From Candidatus Omnitrophota bacterium (lineage in GTDB: Bacteria; Omnitrophota; Gorgyraeia; 2-02-FULL-51-18): a stretch of DNA of 8,175 nucleotides. The stretch covers positions 1 through 8,175 of the forward strand of contig JAHFFL010000038.1 in the NCBI GenBank assembly GCA_023247955.1, read 5' to 3'. The notes under the pieces are model-generated. The model was not told the origin of the DNA, did no database searches, and worked only from the letters and a program-made list of their open reading frames with translations. Made by a program: the position numbers and the translations under genes. Below, one piece after another: positions 5,329 through 8,175 of the stretch. The first letter of the stretch is position 1; the number at the start of each line of letters is the position of its first letter.

Positions 5329-6450
5329 TTACCCTCTCCACACGATAATCACGCTGGTCACGAGCGTATTCACCAGTGACGCGGGAAACAAAATCTTCCA
5401 TCCCAGATGCATCAGCTGGTCATAACGGAAACGCGGTAGCGTCCAGCGTACCGCCATGAAAAACCAGTTGAAGAAAATGACTTTCAGAAAAAACGCAGTG
5501 ACCCCGAGAAAAATCACGGCCGTATGCGGCAGGGCTAAAGCAGCGCCCCACGGAAAATGGAATCCGTCGGGCAGAAGATAAGGCACCTGCCAGCCGCCGA
5601 AAAAAAACGTCGTGACCAGGCACGCGACAAGCACCGTCTCGACCAGGTCCGTCAGAAAAAACATGCCGAATTTCATGCCGCTGTACTCCACAAAATAACC
5701 GATGATCTCCGATTCCCCCTCGGGAAGGTCGAACGGCACGCGTTTGGTCTCGGCAAGCGCGGCGGTCATGAAAAGGATAAACGCGAACGGCTGTACCGCA
5801 AACCCCCACAGCCCCGACTGGTGGCGGACAATCTCCTGCAGGTCCAGCGTCCCGTAGCAGAGGACAATTCCCATCACCGAGATCCCCATCGTGATTTCGT
5901 AAGAGAGCATTTGAGAAGCCGCGCGCATGCCGCCGAGAATCGCGTAATTGTTGTTCGACGAAAAGCCGGCCAGGATCACGCCGTAAACCCCCAGCGACAT
6001 CATCGCGAAGACGAAAAGGATGCCGGCGTTGAGGCCGGCCGCCTGCAGATTGATCGAGCGCCCGGCGACATGCCAGACGTCCCCGAACGGCACCGCGGCA
6101 AACGCCAAAAGCGCGAACACCACCGAAATCGCCGGGGCCAGCGTGTGCAGGAATTTGTCCGCGCCGCGCGGCATAAAATCTTCTTTGGCGAACATCTTCA
6201 CGGCGTCCGCCAGCGCATGGAAAAGGCCGAGCGCATTGAATGGCGCAAGAATCCAGTTCACCGGCAAAAGCCATTTGGATTTGAATTCGATGCGCGCGCG
6301 GTTGGCGCCGATGCGGTCCTGCATCACCGCACTTTGCTTGCGCTCGACCCAGGTGAGAAGCCCGGCGAAGTTGAGCGCGTTGCCCAAGATAAAAAGTGCC
6401 AACCCTGTCTTGATTAAAAACTCAGTAAACACAACACCACCCAGTGTCAT
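5329..6450 (-). CDS. nuoH: NADH-quinone oxidoreductase subunit H
   Basis: The membrane subunit that forms the quinone-binding chamber and links the Fe-S arm to the proton-pumping arm of complex I. It has 373 residues and is strongly hydrophobic with about eight or nine helices. Family motifs: LTWVERKQSAVMQDRIGANR (32-51), LADAVKMFAKEDFMP (80-94), and the quinone-site loop AETKRVPFDLPEGESEI (233-249) followed by GYFVEYSGMKF (251-261). GANR replaces the commoner GPNR, and about 20 residues (WLLPVNWILAPFNALGLFHA, 60-79) lie before LADAVK, a variant I associate with some non-proteobacterial-type lineages; this is from memory. The start chosen is ATG 6450, inside the terminal repeat of a MITE-like element, with GAGGGG six bases before it. 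The frame is open to a TTG at 6561, but those 37 codons only translate the element and the end of nuoG. Confidence 0.94.
   Translation of the reverse strand: MTLGGVVFTEFLIKTGLALFILGNALNFAGLLTWVERKQSAVMQDRIGANRARIEFKSKWLLPVNWILAPFNALGLFHALADAVKMFAKEDFMPRGADKFLHTLAPAISVVFALLAFAAVPFGDVWHVAGRSINLQAAGLNAGILFVFAMMSLGVYGVILAGFSSNNNYAILGGMRAASQMLSYEITMGISVMGIVLCYGTLDLQEIVRHQSGLWGFAVQPFAFILFMTAALAETKRVPFDLPEGESEIIGYFVEYSGMKFGMFFLTDLVETVLVACLVTTFFFGGWQVPYLLPDGFHFPWGAALALPHTAVIFLGVTAFFLKVIFFNWFFMAVRWTLPRFRYDQLMHLGWKILFPASLVNTLVTSVIIVWRG
5332..5339 (-). promoter_or_regulatory. Ribosome binding site of nuoI
   Basis: GGAGAGGG on the minus strand, five bases before GTG 5326 and inside the last nuoH codons. 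It decides the nuoI start against the longer frame and implies coupling to nuoH termination. Confidence 0.65.
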
Positions 6451-6541
6451 TGCGATCCCCTCGACTGCGCTCGGGGTAAACTCCGCGAAGCAATCTCTGT
6501 GTCGCATAGATTGCTTCGTCGCTACGCTCCTCGCAATGACA
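6445..6541. repeat. MITE-like 97-bp palindromic repeat between nuoG and nuoH
   Basis: The ends TGTCATTGCGA (6445-6455) and TCGCAATGACA (6531-6541) are perfect 11-bp inverted repeats. Inside, CGAAGCAATCT (6486-6496) pairs with AGATTGCTTCG (6508-6518) around an 11-base loop, so the whole can fold into a long interrupted hairpin. The left half also holds a small C/G palindrome-like stretch, CCCCTCGACTGCGCTCGGGG (6457-6476). Repeats with this core, translated as RSVATKQS, recur in intergenic regions of many unrelated bacteria, as I recall. It fills the nuoG-nuoH junction almost exactly, starting one base after the nuoG stop. Confidence 0.85.
6457..6462 (-). promoter_or_regulatory. Shine-Dalgarno of nuoH supplied by the repeat
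   Basis: GAGGGG on the minus strand, six bases before ATG 6450. Both the site and the start codon are repeat sequence. Alternative in-frame starts are ATG 6507 in the repeat loop and TTG 6561, neither with as good a site. Confidence 0.5.
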
Positions 6542-6542
6542 G

Positions 6543-8141
6543 CTACTGTCTTTTGTTCCAAACAATTCCCAAGTCTCCTATTTTTTTATAATCTAAACCT
6601 CTAAACGCGTCATTCTCCTTAGCGAGATCCTCAAAAATATTCTCGGGCTTCCGGTATTTGAGCGACAGGCCGAGGAGACCGCTCAAATTAAGCAGCCAGT
6701 CCCAGGTCGCCATCGATCCCGGGATTGGCTCCACCGCCTTGCGGATTCGCTGCACACGTCCTTGGAAATTGGTGAACGTCCCCTCTTTCTCGGCGTAAGA
6801 GCAGGAAGGAAGGACGATAGTCGCAGCGGCGGCGGTCGGATTTTCATTCGGGCCCTCAAAAATAAGGGTTTTTACTTTTTGCCGGACGGCCTCAAGTGTT
6901 TGGGGGCCGTAAATCTTGGCCAGGTCATGCCCGAAAATAAAAAGACCCTCGAGTTCGCTGCGCTTGGCTTTTTCCACGAGCGGTGTCATATCACCGGTTT
7001 GTGGATCAAGCCTTAAAATTTGCGCCGTACCGGCGGAGTTGGGGTTTTTATCTTTTCTGATCAGAAAGTCGTCCTCATCACCCTCTTGCCCGGGCGCGTA
7101 AAAGGCGACTTGAGTCCACTTTAGGTGATCTTTGAAAATCCGCTTCACCAGATACAGCTCCTCGTTCGTGTGCTGCGGAGAAGCGAGCACCGCCCACGAA
7201 GAAGGATTGGCTTTGCCGAAAATTTCGGAGAGCTTTTTTAGTGCGTCGGTCCAGGACGGCTCGGCAACCCCGTGACCATTCATCCTCACTTTTTGGATAC
7301 GGTTAAAATCAATGGATTTGTATCCGTAGCGGCCCGCGTCACACATCCACCAGCGATTGACTTCCTGGTTCTCGCGGGGCTTAAGCCGCATCACGCGTTC
7401 TTTTTTTAAATGATACGGGCGTGATTTCTCGTAGTGAATCTCGGTATTGCACCCGCGCGCGCAGCCGGGGCAAACGGATTTCTGGGAACCGAGGTACCAG
7501 ACACGCATTTTAAAACGGAAATCCCTGTCCGTGAGCGCGCCAACCGGGCAAATGTCAGCGACGTTGCCGGAATATTTGTTGTTGAGTTCCTTGCCGGGAT
7601 AAACGTCGATCTCCGAATGGTCGCCACGGTTAAAAATGCCAAAATCGCTGGTCTTTGTGATTTCGTCGCCGAAACGCACGCAGCGTGAACAGAGGATGCA
7701 ACGCTCCTGGTCTAGCATGATCGTCGGACCTATAGCAATCGCCTTCTTGGTTTTCTTCACCTTCTGGTCGTTGAACTTCGGGTCATAAAGCCCGTAGTCC
7801 ATGTAATAATCCTGCAACGCGCACTCACCGGCCTGGTCGCAAACCGGGCAGTCGAGCGGATGATTGGCGAGCAGAAATTCGAGCACCACCTGTTGGGACT
7901 CTTTAGCCTTCGGGGACCGGGTATGGATCACCATGCCCTCGGCGACGCGCGTGTTGCAGGCGATCACCGTACGTGGCATCTTTTCGACCTCGACTTGGCA
8001 GATACGGCAGTTGCCGGCGATGGAAAGCCCGGGGTGGTAGCAGTAACGCGGCAGATCAGTCTTCGCTTCATCGATCGCCTGGATGACCGTGATGCCGTCT
8101 TTGACCGCGTAAGGCTTGCCGTCAATAGTAATATTAGCCAT
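6543..8141 (-). CDS. nuoG: NADH-quinone oxidoreductase subunit G
   Basis: The large Fe-S subunit of the complex I electron-input arm. The order of domains is clear. Residues 1-80 are a [2Fe-2S] ferredoxin fold with C34, C45, C48 and C62. Next is the His-Cys [4Fe-4S] segment H94, C98, C101 and C107 (HPLDCPVCDQAGEC). Then the [4Fe-4S] ligands C148, C151, C154 and C198 (CILCSRC, ICPVGAL). Then a molybdopterin-oxidoreductase-type [4Fe-4S] site C224, C227, C231 and C267 (CPGCARGC, WMCDAGR), the ligands of cluster N7. The rest (about 290-532) is a reduced molybdopterin-like domain ending with TIVLPSCSYAEKEGTFTNFQGR. At 532 residues it is much shorter than E. coli NuoG (908). ATG 8141 overlaps the stop of the upstream gene by eight bases, indicating coupling. 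The stop is 92 bases before nuoH, a gap taken up by the repeat. Confidence 0.95.
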   Translation of the reverse strand: MANITIDGKPYAVKDGITVIQAIDEAKTDLPRYCYHPGLSIAGNCRICQVEVEKMPRTVIACNTRVAEGMVIHTRSPKAKESQQVVLEFLLANHPLDCPVCDQAGECALQDYYMDYGLYDPKFNDQKVKKTKKAIAIGPTIMLDQERCILCSRCVRFGDEITKTSDFGIFNRGDHSEIDVYPGKELNNKYSGNVADICPVGALTDRDFRFKMRVWYLGSQKSVCPGCARGCNTEIHYEKSRPYHLKKERVMRLKPRENQEVNRWWMCDAGRYGYKSIDFNRIQKVRMNGHGVAEPSWTDALKKLSEIFGKANPSSWAVLASPQHTNEELYLVKRIFKDHLKWTQVAFYAPGQEGDEDDFLIRKDKNPNSAGTAQILRLDPQTGDMTPLVEKAKRSELEGLFIFGHDLAKIYGPQTLEAVRQKVKTLIFEGPNENPTAAAATIVLPSCSYAEKEGTFTNFQGRVQRIRKAVEPIPGSMATWDWLLNLSGLLGLSLKYRKPENIFEDLAKENDAFRGLDYKKIGDLGIVWNKRQ

Positions 8142-8175
8142 CTTTTTCCATTTCGTGCATGGGGCGACGGGTCCT
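8134..8175 (-). CDS. C-terminal end of an upstream gene, probably nuoF (5' part outside window)
   Basis: Only 13 codons and a TAA are visible (RTRRPMHEMEKDG). The stop at 8136-8134 overlaps the nuoG start by eight bases in another frame, the arrangement expected of coupled nuo genes. The nuoF name comes from gene order alone; the tail itself carries no diagnostic motif. Confidence 0.45.
   Translation of the reverse strand, partial: RTRRPMHEMEKDG

Noticed and set aside
5327..5401. N-terminal extension of NuoI (25 residues)
   Set aside because: It overlaps nuoH in another frame, has no family counterpart, and GTG 5326 has a good Shine-Dalgarno.
5557..6417. A 286-codon open frame on the plus strand opposite nuoH
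   Set aside because: It is rich in His, Arg and Lys with no recognisable domain, and it lies fully antisense to a clear nuoH. It is a by-product of GC-rich codon use. The 284-codon minus frame at 5420-6274 is rejected for the same reason.
6451..6561. N-terminal extension of NuoH (37 residues from TTG 6561)
   Set aside because: It translates the palindromic repeat (IARSVATKQS) and the end of nuoG, and NuoH proteins start close to the first membrane helix.

Overview
The window looks like part of a chromosome from a Gram-negative, respiring bacterium. Two things support this. It encodes complex I subunits (nuoG, nuoH, nuoI) with intact iron-sulfur ligands, and it carries an ADP-heptose epimerase (hldD) for the lipopolysaccharide inner core. 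The tight gene packing, moderately high GC and NuoH variant motifs would suit an environmental lineage such as Omnitrophota or a deltaproteobacterium-like group. That placement is a guess; nothing here fixes the phylum.

Layout, left to right. (1) Positions 1-1599, minus strand: a compact overlapping gene set of an atypical SDR (NAD(P)-binding epimerase-like) protein, a DUF420/CtaM-like membrane protein and a CheY-like response regulator that runs off the left edge. (2) Positions 1633-2373: a REP-associated tyrosine transposase (RAYT) gene flanked by its own palindromic repeats, inserted between two divergently transcribed host genes. (3) Positions 2429-3403, plus strand: hldD. (4) Positions 3406-4370, minus strand: a three-gene operon of an unrecognised 122-residue protein, a thioredoxin-like [2Fe-2S] ferredoxin and a Rieske [2Fe-2S] protein. 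(5) Positions 4400-4780, plus strand: a STAS-domain anti-sigma factor antagonist, divergent from region 4 and sharing an overlapping promoter region. (6) Positions 4787-8175, minus strand: nuoG-nuoH-nuoI, with the last 13 codons of an upstream gene (probably nuoF). nuoI is the last gene of the cluster here; nuoJ does not follow.

How the genes work together: nuoGHI supply part of the Fe-S relay and the quinone-site membrane subunit of complex I. The ferredoxin and Rieske proteins are small soluble electron carriers whose partners are not in the window. DUF420 proteins are linked to heme-copper oxidase maturation, which would fit an aerobic respiratory chain. HldD serves the outer membrane. The response regulator and STAS protein are signalling parts without their partners here.

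The most unusual structure is in repeats and start signals rather than in a new protein system. A 97-bp MITE-like palindrome fills the nuoG-nuoH junction and supplies the likely Shine-Dalgarno sequence and ATG of nuoH. The RAYT unit has 23-bp perfect inverted repeats, and its stop codon lies inside one of them. Two genes (SDR and STAS) have good -10 boxes so close to their ATG that their mRNAs should be leaderless or nearly so. I saw no CRISPR array, tRNA, rRNA, phage gene or convincing novel defence system.
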